From Candidatus Mediterraneibacter colneyensis (GTDB lineage: Bacteria > Bacillota > Clostridia > Lachnospirales > Lachnospiraceae): 13,799 nucleotides of DNA. Within the stretch, counting starts at the first letter, position 1; each line of letters starts with the position of its first letter. Below, piece by piece: positions 6,975 to 13,230 of this stretch. Both the position numbers and the translations under genes were made by a program. The stretch covers positions 1 to 13,799 of the forward strand of contig DXEY01000152.1 in assembly GCA_019114745.1 (NCBI GenBank). The letters run 5' to 3'. The notes beneath the pieces are model-generated. The model was not told the DNA's origin, did no database searches, and saw only the letters and a program-made list of their open reading frames with translations.

Positions 6975-7858
6975 TAAGGCAGATCGTTTTCATTGCCGGA
7001 GAGAATTTTTCCGGATGGCACAAAAATGCAAGAGTCTGGCTGACCTTTGCGCTGGGGCTGGTGCTCTGTCTGATGCTTTCAGACCAGATGCTCGTCCGCG
7101 CGCAGACATACGAGGCCCCGATCCAGATCCTGGAGCCTTTTATCTGGACGTTTGGAGACCGGGAGTCTGTCCTTCTGTCCACGCTTCTTCTGTTTGTGCT
7201 TTTTGCAGACATGCCCTTTATCAGCCAGGCGGCGCCGTACCGCATCATACGGACGACGCGGGAGAGATGGCTGGCGGGGCAGGTGCTGTATGTGATCCTG
7301 GCAGTTATAGTATATAACCTGTTCCTTCTCGCTGCCGAGGCGCTGATCACGATGCCATGGGCGTATGTGGGAAATGTATGGAGCGAGACTTCGGCGTCGC
7401 TTGCATATGGCGCGGGGGAAAACGGGGCGGTTGCTGTATCGGCTAAGACAATGGAGAACTCAACGCCCTATGAGTGCGCGGCGCTGGTGTTCCTCCTGAT
7501 GCTTTTGTACTCCCTTTTTATCGCCGTGTGGATGCTCTTTTTAAATCTGCTGGGAGGAAGCGCCGCGGGCGTGACAGGAGCGCTGCTTCTTAATCTGTAC
7601 GGATATCTCCTGAACCCGGAACTGATCGGGCAGATATTCGGGATCCCGCAGGGGGCAGCCTACCGGGCGAACGTACTGTGCGGCTGGCTCTCCCCTTTGA
7701 GCCATGCTGCGTTTCCGATGCACAATTTCGGCTATGATTATCTGCCCGGGATCTGGGTCAGCGTAGTCCTGTTCCTCTGTCTGATCTCTCTGTTTCTCAT
7801 GTTGTCGGGGATCAGGATGAAGCGGTATAATTTTACATTTGTACAGGTAGAAGAGTGA
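6971..7858 (+). CDS. ABC-2-type transporter membrane subunit (second)
   Basis: A 295-residue integral membrane protein with about six helices (near 21-37, 66-85, 103-126, 170-192, 195-215 and 262-281). The loop PYRIIRTTRERWLAGQ (89-104) after helix 2 occupies the same place as the coupling loop of the preceding permease. A roughly 40-residue polar loop (about 130-168) between helices 3 and 4 would face outside. The start codon overlaps the preceding stop (ATGA), indicating translational coupling; the frame is open further upstream but those residues are a shadow of the first permease gene. Sequence similarity between the two permeases looks low by eye, so they probably form a heterodimer. Two permeases plus one ATPase is the LanFEG-like arrangement. 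Confidence 0.78.
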   Translation: MIRQIVFIAGENFSGWHKNARVWLTFALGLVLCLMLSDQMLVRAQTYEAPIQILEPFIWTFGDRESVLLSTLLLFVLFADMPFISQAAPYRIIRTTRERWLAGQVLYVILAVIVYNLFLLAAEALITMPWAYVGNVWSETSASLAYGAGENGAVAVSAKTMENSTPYECAALVFLLMLLYSLFIAVWMLFLNLLGGSAAGVTGALLLNLYGYLLNPELIGQIFGIPQGAAYRANVLCGWLSPLSHAAFPMHNFGYDYLPGIWVSVVLFLCLISLFLMLSGIRMKRYNFTFVQVEE

Positions 7859-7899
7859 GCCGTCAGGGCAGCAGGCGGCAGGAGCAGGGGGTGAGACTT

Positions 7900-8541
7900 G
7901 TGAAAAGTGCAGTGAGGCTTGAAAAAGTATCGAAATCATTTAAAAAGGAAAAGGTATTAAAAAATATCTCCCACTCATTTGAACAGGGGAAGATCCACGG
8001 GATCATGGGATTCAACGGATCGGGAAAGACTGTCATGTTCAAATGTATCTGTGGTTTTCTGAAGCCGGACAAAGGAGCTGTCTACGTGCAGGACAGGCGG
8101 ATTGGCAGGGATATCGACTTCCCGGAGTCCGTGGGCATGATCATCGAAAGCCCCGGATTCCTGCCGCATCTGAGCGGCTATGCCAATCTGAAACGTCTGG
8201 CGGATATCAGGAAGAAGATCGGGGAAGAAGAGATCCGGGAGGCGATGGCGCAGGTAGGGCTTGACCCGTTTTCAAAAAAGAAAACAGGGCAGTACTCTCT
8301 GGGGATGAGAGAACGGCTCGGGATCGCACAGGCGATCATGGAAGATCCCGCCCTTCTGGTGCTCGACGAGCCCTTCAACGGACTGGACAAACGGGGAGCA
8401 GAGGAAGTGTGCTGCCTGCTGGACGGACTCAGAAAGAGAGAGCGGACGATCCTGGTCGCCGCCCACAATATGCTGGAGATCGAGTATCTGTGCGATACCG
8501 TGTGCGAGATGGACGCAGGGGTGCTGACACAGGTAAAATGA
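7900..8541 (+). CDS. ABC transporter ATPase, BcrA/LanF-like
   Basis: This 213-residue nucleotide-binding subunit energises the two permeases encoded just before it. Visible motifs are Walker A GFNGSGKT (37-44), the Q-loop region MIIESPGFLPHLSG, where a Glu (E83) replaces Gln, a divergent signature YSLGM (132-136) in place of LSGGQ, Walker B LLVLDEP (152-158) with the D-loop after it, and the switch His189 in VAAHNM. The IIE-PGF form and the Glu are typical of bacitracin/lantibiotic-resistance ATPases. GTG 7900 is chosen because GGGGGTGA (7887-7894) is a strong ribosome binding site 5 bases ahead. GTG 7855, overlapping the permease stop, and GTG 7891 are alternatives. It is short, ending soon after the core domain. 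Confidence 0.88.
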   Translation: MKSAVRLEKVSKSFKKEKVLKNISHSFEQGKIHGIMGFNGSGKTVMFKCICGFLKPDKGAVYVQDRRIGRDIDFPESVGMIIESPGFLPHLSGYANLKRLADIRKKIGEEEIREAMAQVGLDPFSKKKTGQYSLGMRERLGIAQAIMEDPALLVLDEPFNGLDKRGAEEVCCLLDGLRKRERTILVAAHNMLEIEYLCDTVCEMDAGVLTQVK

Positions 8542-8556
8542 AAAAGGAGAAAACAC

Positions 8557-8588
8557 AGGCGGAAGTTTTTCAGGCTTCTGCCTTTTTT
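8557..8588 (+). terminator. Rho-independent terminator of the LytTR-ABC block
   Basis: AGGCGGAAG (8557-8565) pairs with CTTCTGCCT (8575-8583), 9 bp with one G-T pair and a 9-base loop, followed by six T residues (8583-8588). It lies 15 bases after the ATPase stop and closes the block. Confidence 0.9.
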
Positions 8589-8590
8589 CA

Positions 8591-8619
8591 TTGTCCGCCG
8601 CCACTCTCTGCGTTATAAT
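8591..8619 (+). promoter_or_regulatory. Promoter of the AllA-like gene
   Basis: A perfect TATAAT (8614-8619) lies exactly 17 bases after TTGTCC (8591-8596, 4 of 6 matches to TTGACA). It begins directly after the preceding terminator and leaves a leader of about 40 bases before ATG 8666. Confidence 0.75.
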
Positions 8620-8665
8620 AAAAAAAGAGTCTGAAATGAATCACACAGAAAAGGAGAGATGTACG

Positions 8666-9157
8666 ATGAGAACGATCAAAGCAGAACCACTGACCTGTGA
8701 GGCGTACGCCCCATACGGAACTTTTTACAATATGACAGAGCCCCGGGGGTATTCCCTGAACGGGGAGATCCACCGGTTTTTCCCGGATCGGATGACAGAG
8801 AGCTATGTGTCCCGTGCGGCATTTTCACCAATCCTTGTCAGAAAACCTGACGTGATGAAGATCACACAGGCAGAGTACCATACGACTACGCCGGAGATGA
8901 TCCTGCCGCTCAACGACGATATGATCATCCACGTGGCGCCGGCGTCTGCAGGGACTCCTGTTCCGGAGCTGACGAAAGCGTTTGTCGTGCCGAAAGGGAC
9001 GCTGGTAAAGATTAATTCCGCGATCTGGCATCTTGCGCCGCTGCCCGTCCATGCGGACGAGCTCCAGGCAATGATCATCCTGCCGGAGTGTACTTATGCA
9101 AATGACTGTACGGTAGTCGACTATCCGGAGGAAGACCAGTTTGTGATCGAACTCTGA
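8666..9157 (+). CDS. Ureidoglycolate lyase (AllA)-family cupin protein
   Basis: The protein has 163 residues and the AllA family's usual length. Shared landmarks with E. coli AllA are the start LTCEAYAPYGTF (9-20), E70 and H72 in AEYHTTTPEM, a segment FVVPKGTLVKINSAIWH (106-122) ending in the conserved Trp-His, and the tail NDCTVVDYPEED (146-157). AllA releases glyoxylate and urea from ureidoglycolate, the last step of allantoin breakdown. No other allantoin or purine-degradation gene is in the window, so the true substrate may be different. AAGGAGAG (8651-8658) lies 7 bases before ATG 8666; the open frame extends upstream through the promoter, so longer starts are ruled out. It has its own promoter, and the next gene has one too. 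Confidence 0.72.
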   Translation: MRTIKAEPLTCEAYAPYGTFYNMTEPRGYSLNGEIHRFFPDRMTESYVSRAAFSPILVRKPDVMKITQAEYHTTTPEMILPLNDDMIIHVAPASAGTPVPELTKAFVVPKGTLVKINSAIWHLAPLPVHADELQAMIILPECTYANDCTVVDYPEEDQFVIEL

Positions 9158-9169
9158 TGCTGCCCATCG

Positions 9170-9187
9170 TTTTATCCATAGATAAAA
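9170..9187. promoter_or_regulatory. A/T-rich inverted repeat upstream of the reductase operon
   Basis: TTTTATC (9170-9176) and GATAAAA (9181-9187) are perfect 7-bp arms around CATA, 29 bases before the -35 box of the next promoter. It is too A/T-rich and lacks a T-tract for a good terminator. It could be a regulator site for the reductase operon or weak 3'-end structure of the AllA-like transcript. Confidence 0.35.
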
Positions 9188-9215
9188 TGAATACTGTATT
9201 ATATCTATCAGGCAT

Positions 9216-9244
9216 TAGACAGAAAAAATGAACCGGGATATAAT
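9216..9244 (+). promoter_or_regulatory. Promoter of the aldo/keto reductase operon
   Basis: TAGACA (9216-9221, 5 of 6 matches) and a perfect TATAAT (9239-9244) are 17 bases apart. The leader of about 65 bases contains a small hairpin, CAGCGG (9268-9273) with CCGCTG (9285-9290), before the ribosome binding site. Confidence 0.8.
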
Positions 9245-9315
9245 AATAAAGCAGAATAATGAAATCCCAGCGGGTTTTCAGGATCCGCTGCAGTAGAGAA
9301 AGAAGGATGGGTACT

Positions 9316-10446
9316 ATGATTTACAGAGATTTTCAGGACTTGAAACTTTCCGGGCTTGGAATGGGCGCTATGCGTCTGCCGGTAGTCGACGGCGATGATT
9401 CTAAAATTGATACCGGCGCTGTGCAGGAGATGGTAGATTACGCCATGGAGCATGGGATCAATTACTATGATACGGCATGGGGATACCACGGCGGGCAGTC
9501 AGAGCTCGTGATGGGCAATGCCCTGAAGAAATATCCCAGGGAGAGTTTTTACCTGGCGACAAAATTCCCGGGATATGATCTTTCCAATATGGACAAAGTG
9601 GAAGAAATCTTTGAGAAACAGCTGGAGAAATGCCAGGTGGAGTATTTTGATTTCTATCTGTTCCACAATGTCTGTGAAATGAATATCAACGATTACCTGG
9701 ACGAGAAACACGGGATCTACGATTACCTGATCAGACAGAAGAAAAACGGGCGTATCCGCCATCTCGGATTCTCCGCCCACGGAAGCTATGACGTGATCCG
9801 GAGATTTCTTGATGCATATGGGAAAGACATGGAGTTCTGCCAGCTTCAGATCAATTATCTGGACTGGAGTTTCCAGGACGCGAAGGCGAAAGTAGAGCTC
9901 TTAAAAGAGTACCATATCCCGGTGTGGGTAATGGAGCCGCTCAGAGGCGGAAAACTGGCGTCTCTTGCCGATGAGTATGAGCAGAAACTCAAAGCGCTCC
10001 GCCCGGATGAAGAGATCCCGGCATGGGCGTTCCGGTTCCTCCAGTCGCTGCCGGAGGTAAAAGTCGTATTATCGGGAATGTCCAATATGGAGCAGCTTCA
10101 GGCGAACATCGCTACATATGGGGAGGAGAGACCTCTCAGTGACAGCGAGATGGATACCCTTCTTAAGATCGCGGACAGTATGCTTGAAAAGAAGACTCTG
10201 CCGTGCACGGCATGCCATTACTGCGTCAGCCACTGCCCTCAGGGACTGGATATTCCGGTACTGTTAAACCTGTACAATGAGCACTGCTTTACAGAGGGCG
10301 GGTTTATAGCGCCGATGGCGCTTTCTTCCTACGCTGACGACAAAAAGCCGGGGGCATGTATCGGGTGCAGGAGCTGCGAGGCAGTCTGTCCGCAGCAGAT
10401 CAAGATCTCAGAGGCAATGGCTGATTTTGCGGAGAAACTGGGATAG
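9316..10446 (+). CDS. Aldo/keto reductase with C-terminal dicluster ferredoxin domain
   Basis: The protein has 376 residues. An aldo/keto reductase TIM barrel (about 1-290) is followed by a ferredoxin-like tail. The catalytic tetrad is visible: D52 and Y57 in YYDTAWGY, K83 in LATKFPG and H117 in FYLFHN. The tail has two cluster motifs, C297-C300-C303 with C307 (CTACHYCVSHCP) and C348-C351-C354 with C358 (CIGCRSCEAVCP), each CX2CX2CX3C followed by Pro, expected to bind two [4Fe-4S] clusters. This architecture is common in anaerobes; physiological substrates are mostly undefined. It presumably links NAD(P)H-type carbonyl chemistry to ferredoxin electrons in the cytoplasm. ATG 9316 is preferred: AGAAGG (9301-9306) is 9 bases ahead, while the in-frame ATG 9307 has no spacing. 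It heads an operon with two small genes. Confidence 0.92.
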   Translation: MIYRDFQDLKLSGLGMGAMRLPVVDGDDSKIDTGAVQEMVDYAMEHGINYYDTAWGYHGGQSELVMGNALKKYPRESFYLATKFPGYDLSNMDKVEEIFEKQLEKCQVEYFDFYLFHNVCEMNINDYLDEKHGIYDYLIRQKKNGRIRHLGFSAHGSYDVIRRFLDAYGKDMEFCQLQINYLDWSFQDAKAKVELLKEYHIPVWVMEPLRGGKLASLADEYEQKLKALRPDEEIPAWAFRFLQSLPEVKVVLSGMSNMEQLQANIATYGEERPLSDSEMDTLLKIADSMLEKKTLPCTACHYCVSHCPQGLDIPVLLNLYNEHCFTEGGFIAPMALSSYADDKKPGACIGCRSCEAVCPQQIKISEAMADFAEKLG

Positions 10447-10470
10447 TAACAAACAAGAGGAGAAACAGAC

Positions 10471-10797
10471 TTGAAGACAGAACGTGTTGAGAACATGGCA
10501 GGCGGAAAAGGGCATGTGATCATAAAGCATATTCTGGGAGAGAAAGAGCTGAACGGGAAATGCGGGCTGTACGCTGAAGTGACGATCGAGCCCGGATGCA
10601 CCCTGGGCTACCATGAGCATCACGGGGAGAGCGAGACGTACTACATCCTCTCAGGAGAAGGGAATTATGATGACAACGGCAGGATCCGCCCCGTGAGGGC
10701 GGGGGACGTTACGTTTACCCCGGATGGGTGCGGACACGCACTTTCCAATTCAGGCAGTACAGATCTTGTCTTTATGGCGCTGATCATAAAAGACTGA
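10471..10797 (+). CDS. Small single-domain cupin protein
   Basis: This 108-residue beta-barrel protein covers one cupin domain. Cupin motif 1 is clear: GYHEHHGESETYYILSGEG (46-64), with metal ligands H48, H50 and E55. Motif 2 is AGDVTFTPDGCGHALSN (77-93), with H89 as the fourth ligand. A bound divalent metal and binding of a small molecule or sugar derivative are likely; the reaction cannot be predicted. GAGGAG (10457-10462) is 8 bases before a TTG codon at 10471, so TTG is the probable start. The first in-frame ATG (10495) has no ribosome binding site, though it would leave the domain intact. The gene begins 24 bases after the reductase stop and is in its operon. Confidence 0.85.
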   Translation: MKTERVENMAGGKGHVIIKHILGEKELNGKCGLYAEVTIEPGCTLGYHEHHGESETYYILSGEGNYDDNGRIRPVRAGDVTFTPDGCGHALSNSGSTDLVFMALIIKD

Positions 10798-10815
10798 CGG
10801 AGGAGAGCAGCAGGT

Positions 10816-11046
10816 ATGAGGACAATGGAATTTACGATAGAGGATACCGAAGCGCTGAAACCCGGTATGGAGGTCAACGTGACAGAGGGCGTGCTCCCGT
10901 CATCCTACTATTACATGATCGAACATGCTCTCGGCATGAGCGCGAATTTCAAACAGGCAGAACGTCTGAAAACAAGGCGGGGCGTCGTAAAAGAGCTGAA
11001 AGAGACGCCCAGGTTCCACATTGCCGTGCTGGAGTTTGACGAGTGA
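10816..11046 (+). CDS. Small conserved-looking protein of unknown function
   Basis: This is a 76-residue soluble protein I cannot assign to a family. The first half has a likely beta-strand segment, GMEVNVTEGVLPSSYYYMIE (17-36). A short helical, basic region follows (FKQAERLKTRRGVVKELKE), and the tail FHIAVLEFDE looks like a final strand. There is no signal peptide, membrane segment or cysteine. The overall pattern could be a small barrel or a partner-binding protein. GGAGGAG (10799-10805) lies 10 bases before ATG 10816; a second ATG at 10825 is possible. It starts 18 bases after the cupin stop, and a terminator follows, so it is the last gene of the reductase-cupin operon and may assist that pathway. 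Confidence 0.75.
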   Translation: MRTMEFTIEDTEALKPGMEVNVTEGVLPSSYYYMIEHALGMSANFKQAERLKTRRGVVKELKETPRFHIAVLEFDE

Positions 11047-11059
11047 CGATTTAAACCGG

Positions 11060-11093
11060 GGCTGTATCTGAACGGATGCAGCCTTGATTTTTT
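11060..11093 (+). terminator. Terminator of the reductase-cupin operon
   Basis: GGCTGTAT (11060-11067) pairs with ATGCAGCC (11076-11083), 8 bp with one G-T pair and an 8-base loop, followed by TTGATTTTTT. It lies 13 bases past the stop of the 76-residue protein gene. Its T-rich tail overlaps the -35 box of the next promoter. Confidence 0.82.
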
Positions 11094-11112
11094 CAAAACT
11101 AAATGTTATAGT
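11084..11112 (+). promoter_or_regulatory. Promoter of the recombinase-like gene, with inverted repeat
   Basis: TTGATT (11084-11089) and TATAGT (11107-11112) are 17 bases apart, and TGT just before the -10 makes it an extended -10 (TGn). An inverted repeat, ATAGTAT (11108-11114) and ATACTAT (11120-11126), overlaps the -10 and the start-site region and could be an operator. The leader is about 55 bases. Confidence 0.6.
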
Positions 11113-11172
11113 ATGAATAATACTATTAACAAATAGAGCTGCTTTGCGCACAGGCAGGAGGGAGGCAGTCCA

Positions 11173-12066
11173 TTGAGCCAGAACTTTGATACAGAATTTG
11201 TCAATACCAAAATGTGGGATCTTTTTCGGAAAAGATTCAAAAGCCGTACGACAGAGGCATCTTATCAGTCGGATATCAGAGAATTTTGCCGTTTGAGCGG
11301 AAAGCCTTTTGAAGAGACGGACAGCCGGGATGTGAAGCGGTATTATGAGACGATGAAAAAACGGGCGGACGCCGGGGAGATCAGCGGGATCACCCTGACG
11401 AAGAAGTTCCGGGAGCTCCATTCCTTTGCAAGTTTCTTAATGGAGCAGGAATCCGGGGAAGAAGCGCCCGGACATGACTATTTCTATCCGTATCTGAGAA
11501 ATATGGTGAAAGAATCCCCGCTGGCAGGTTCTATACCGGTGGAGCACATGGACAGGCTGCTGAGGGCAGCATCAGATGACCAGATGGCGTATACGATGTT
11601 GACGCTGCTGTACCGCGGGGGACTTACTTCAACTGAACTGACAGGTCTCAGAGGAGAGGAAGATCTGATCGAATACCGGGATGGAGTTTATCTGTCTCTT
11701 CCGGGAAGGAAAGAACCCTGTTATATCCCGGAAGATGCCTGGAAGATTTTAAAGGATTATCTGGACGCGCGTACGGTACATGATACGCTGTTCTATAACC
11801 GGAGCGGACGCCCGCTCAATTCCATGTATATCAGCCGTATGATGAAAAAGTACTGCACCCTGGCGGGAATCCCTTCCTACAGCGCGCAGGATGTGAGAAA
11901 CAGTTGTGCCTTCAACCTGTTTGCCTATGGGGCTGACGACACACAGGCTGCACGCCAGATGGGGAGAACAAAACAGCAGATCCGCAGATACAGGGGATCT
12001 GCATATCAGGACAGCCTGAAAAAGCATGCGGCGGATCTTGTAAAAATCAGGATCGAGAAGCCGTGA
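11173..12066 (+). CDS. Tyrosine recombinase-like protein with degenerate active site
   Basis: This 297-residue protein has the two-domain layout of XerC/D-type recombinases: a SAM-like core-binding domain (about 5-110) and a catalytic-type domain (about 120-295). The active site is eroded. Arg I, expected in the GLRxSEL motif, is Thr152 (GGLTSTEL). The box II HxxRH motif reads QDVRN (Q239, R242, N243), and the LGH/W histidine is Arg265 (MGRTKQQ). Arg II (R242), a possible hairpin Lys (K180) and a candidate Tyr273 in RRYRG remain. Normal strand cleavage is therefore doubtful; it may bind DNA or assist an active partner. A TTG start at 11173 is indicated by AGGAGGGAGG (11156-11165), since the next ATG (11212) has no site. 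No att-like repeats, excisionase or phage genes accompany it. Confidence 0.78.
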   Translation: MSQNFDTEFVNTKMWDLFRKRFKSRTTEASYQSDIREFCRLSGKPFEETDSRDVKRYYETMKKRADAGEISGITLTKKFRELHSFASFLMEQESGEEAPGHDYFYPYLRNMVKESPLAGSIPVEHMDRLLRAASDDQMAYTMLTLLYRGGLTSTELTGLRGEEDLIEYRDGVYLSLPGRKEPCYIPEDAWKILKDYLDARTVHDTLFYNRSGRPLNSMYISRMMKKYCTLAGIPSYSAQDVRNSCAFNLFAYGADDTQAARQMGRTKQQIRRYRGSAYQDSLKKHAADLVKIRIEKP

Positions 12067-12834
12067 TCAGCCGAAATACTTGCGCACGATGCACGAGATT
12101 ATGCCGGCGGCGCAGAGACCGAAGAGTACATTGTGCATGGAGCCGTAGACTTCCAGGGCGCCCTTGAGCCCGTAGACTGCTTCCGGGGCTTCCGGAATGA
12201 ATGGGCTGAATATGAACGCCAGATAGGACGTGGCAAATACAAAGATAAAGGAAAAGAGACCTCTTCCGGTATCTTCCTTCCACGAGCCTGAAGCGTCCCT
12301 GACCCTCACTCTGGTTGTTGACCAGAGCAGCGAGATCAGCTCATAGATCAGGAAGAGTACTGCCACACACATGTAGACGGCAAGTGTAATGGATATCTGT
12401 CTTGTGCGCGCTGCCTCCATAATATCACCGTATGGAGCGCTTGCCCGCCAGAATGTGGCGCCTGCAAAAACGAGAATGGCAAGGATCAGCAGTGTGGTGA
12501 GGCTGCGGACGACTGCGGAAGCCAGACGGGACAACGTGCGTCCGCCTTTGCGGATCGGCGCAGCCAGCGGTACGCCGCGGCTTTTTCTCCGGCGTGAGGA
12601 ACTGCGGCTGCTGTCGGAGCGTCTCTCCTGATCCTCATAGTATTCTTCTTCATCTGTCTCATCGTAGTCCTCATCATAGTCATCCGCATCGTCTGTCCGG
12701 CTTCTGTGCGGAGGGACATAACGCCCGTTCCCGTGTGTGGCGGCTGGACTGTCAAAATCTATCGTACTGTCATCTTCATAAGTAACTTCAAAATCATCGT
12801 CAAACAGGTCTGAGTATTCCTTATTCTCTTTCAT
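12067..12834 (-). CDS. Four-helix membrane protein with a long acidic N-terminus
   Basis: The 255-residue protein family is unknown to me. Residues 1-70 are hydrophilic and probably disordered, with a dense Asp/Glu/Tyr run at about 48-70. A Ser/Arg-rich basic patch follows (RRSDSSRSSSRRRKSRG, 71-87), then about four membrane helices (near 105-128, 148-170, 192-210 and 232-250). The acid-then-basic order just before the first helix favours a cytoplasmic N-terminus. ATG at 12834 is supported by a GAGGG-type site about 6 bases ahead on the minus strand and by the match of the protein start; the frame is open 45 codons further upstream. It converges on the recombinase-like gene: the two stop codons abut at 12066/12067 with no bases between and no terminator. 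Confidence 0.75.
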   Translation of the reverse strand: MKENKEYSDLFDDDFEVTYEDDSTIDFDSPAATHGNGRYVPPHRSRTDDADDYDEDYDETDEEEYYEDQERRSDSSRSSSRRRKSRGVPLAAPIRKGGRTLSRLASAVVRSLTTLLILAILVFAGATFWRASAPYGDIMEAARTRQISITLAVYMCVAVLFLIYELISLLWSTTRVRVRDASGSWKEDTGRGLFSFIFVFATSYLAFIFSPFIPEAPEAVYGLKGALEVYGSMHNVLFGLCAAGIISCIVRKYFG

Positions 12835-12944
12835 GGAATCCCTCGCTTTCTTAAAAATCCTTATTATGGTAGCTCTTTTTTTCCCTTTTCTCAAGGCTTC
12901 CCGTTCATTTTTAAAAAATAATTCATTTTTCTGATGCGGTCTTA

Positions 12945-12978
12945 CAAAAGTGTAAGCTTCTGCTGGCAAAATGTAAGC
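12945..12978. promoter_or_regulatory. Direct repeat pair with 21-bp phasing in a divergent intergenic region
   Basis: CAAAAGTGTAAGC (12945-12957) and CAAAATGTAAGC (12967-12978) share TGTAAGC with a 21-bp offset, two helical turns. The first copy also forms a short hairpin, CTTAC (12941-12945) with GTAAG (12952-12956). They lie in the 217-base region between the divergent genes starting at 12834 and 13052, so a bound regulator could act on either. Spacing of 21 bp fits LytTR-type sites, but the half-site sequence does not match the AgrA-type GTT core. No convincing promoter hexamers were found for either gene. Confidence 0.4.
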
Positions 12979-13051
12979 CGTCTGAATGGAAGAATATGCT
13001 GCAAAAGTTTACGATAAGTATGGTAATGCCGGCAGTAAAGGAGGCGGTGGA

Positions 13052-13207
13052 ATGAAAGACAGAACAAAAAAATGTGCCAGAAGAGCGGCAGGATGGTTGC
13101 TCATTATCCTGCTTTTTGTTATTATAGTGCCAGTCGGAGCGGTCATGTTCGTAATATCCGGATTATGGTCGGCTCTCGACCGGGCATTGCTCAAATGGAA
13201 CAGATGA
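13052..13207 (+). CDS. Small single-span membrane protein (51 residues)
   Basis: This 51-residue protein has a very basic N-terminus (KDRTKKCARR), one long hydrophobic helix (about 14-37, LLIILLFVIIVPVGAVMFVI) and a short C-terminal amphipathic tail, LDRALLKWNR. By the positive-inside rule the N-terminus should face the cytoplasm. AAAGGAGG (13037-13044) is a near-perfect ribosome binding site 7 bases before ATG 13052, which makes this a credible gene despite its size and rules out the longer frame starting at 12986. I know no family for it. It is divergent from the acidic membrane protein and lies ahead of a glycosyltransferase that has separate control signals. Roles as a small regulatory or stress membrane peptide are possible but speculative. 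Confidence 0.72.
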   Translation: MKDRTKKCARRAAGWLLIILLFVIIVPVGAVMFVISGLWSALDRALLKWNR

Positions 13208-13230
13208 TATATGCTTTTTACATTATTTTA

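Noticed and set aside
9170..9187. A/T inverted repeat as terminator of the AllA-like gene
   Set aside because: The stem is 7 bp and nearly all A/T, with no T-tract after it on the plus strand; listed only as a possible regulatory site.
11173..12066. Integrase marking a prophage or integrative element
   Set aside because: No attachment repeats, excisionase, structural phage genes, relaxase or tRNA are nearby, and key catalytic residues are missing.
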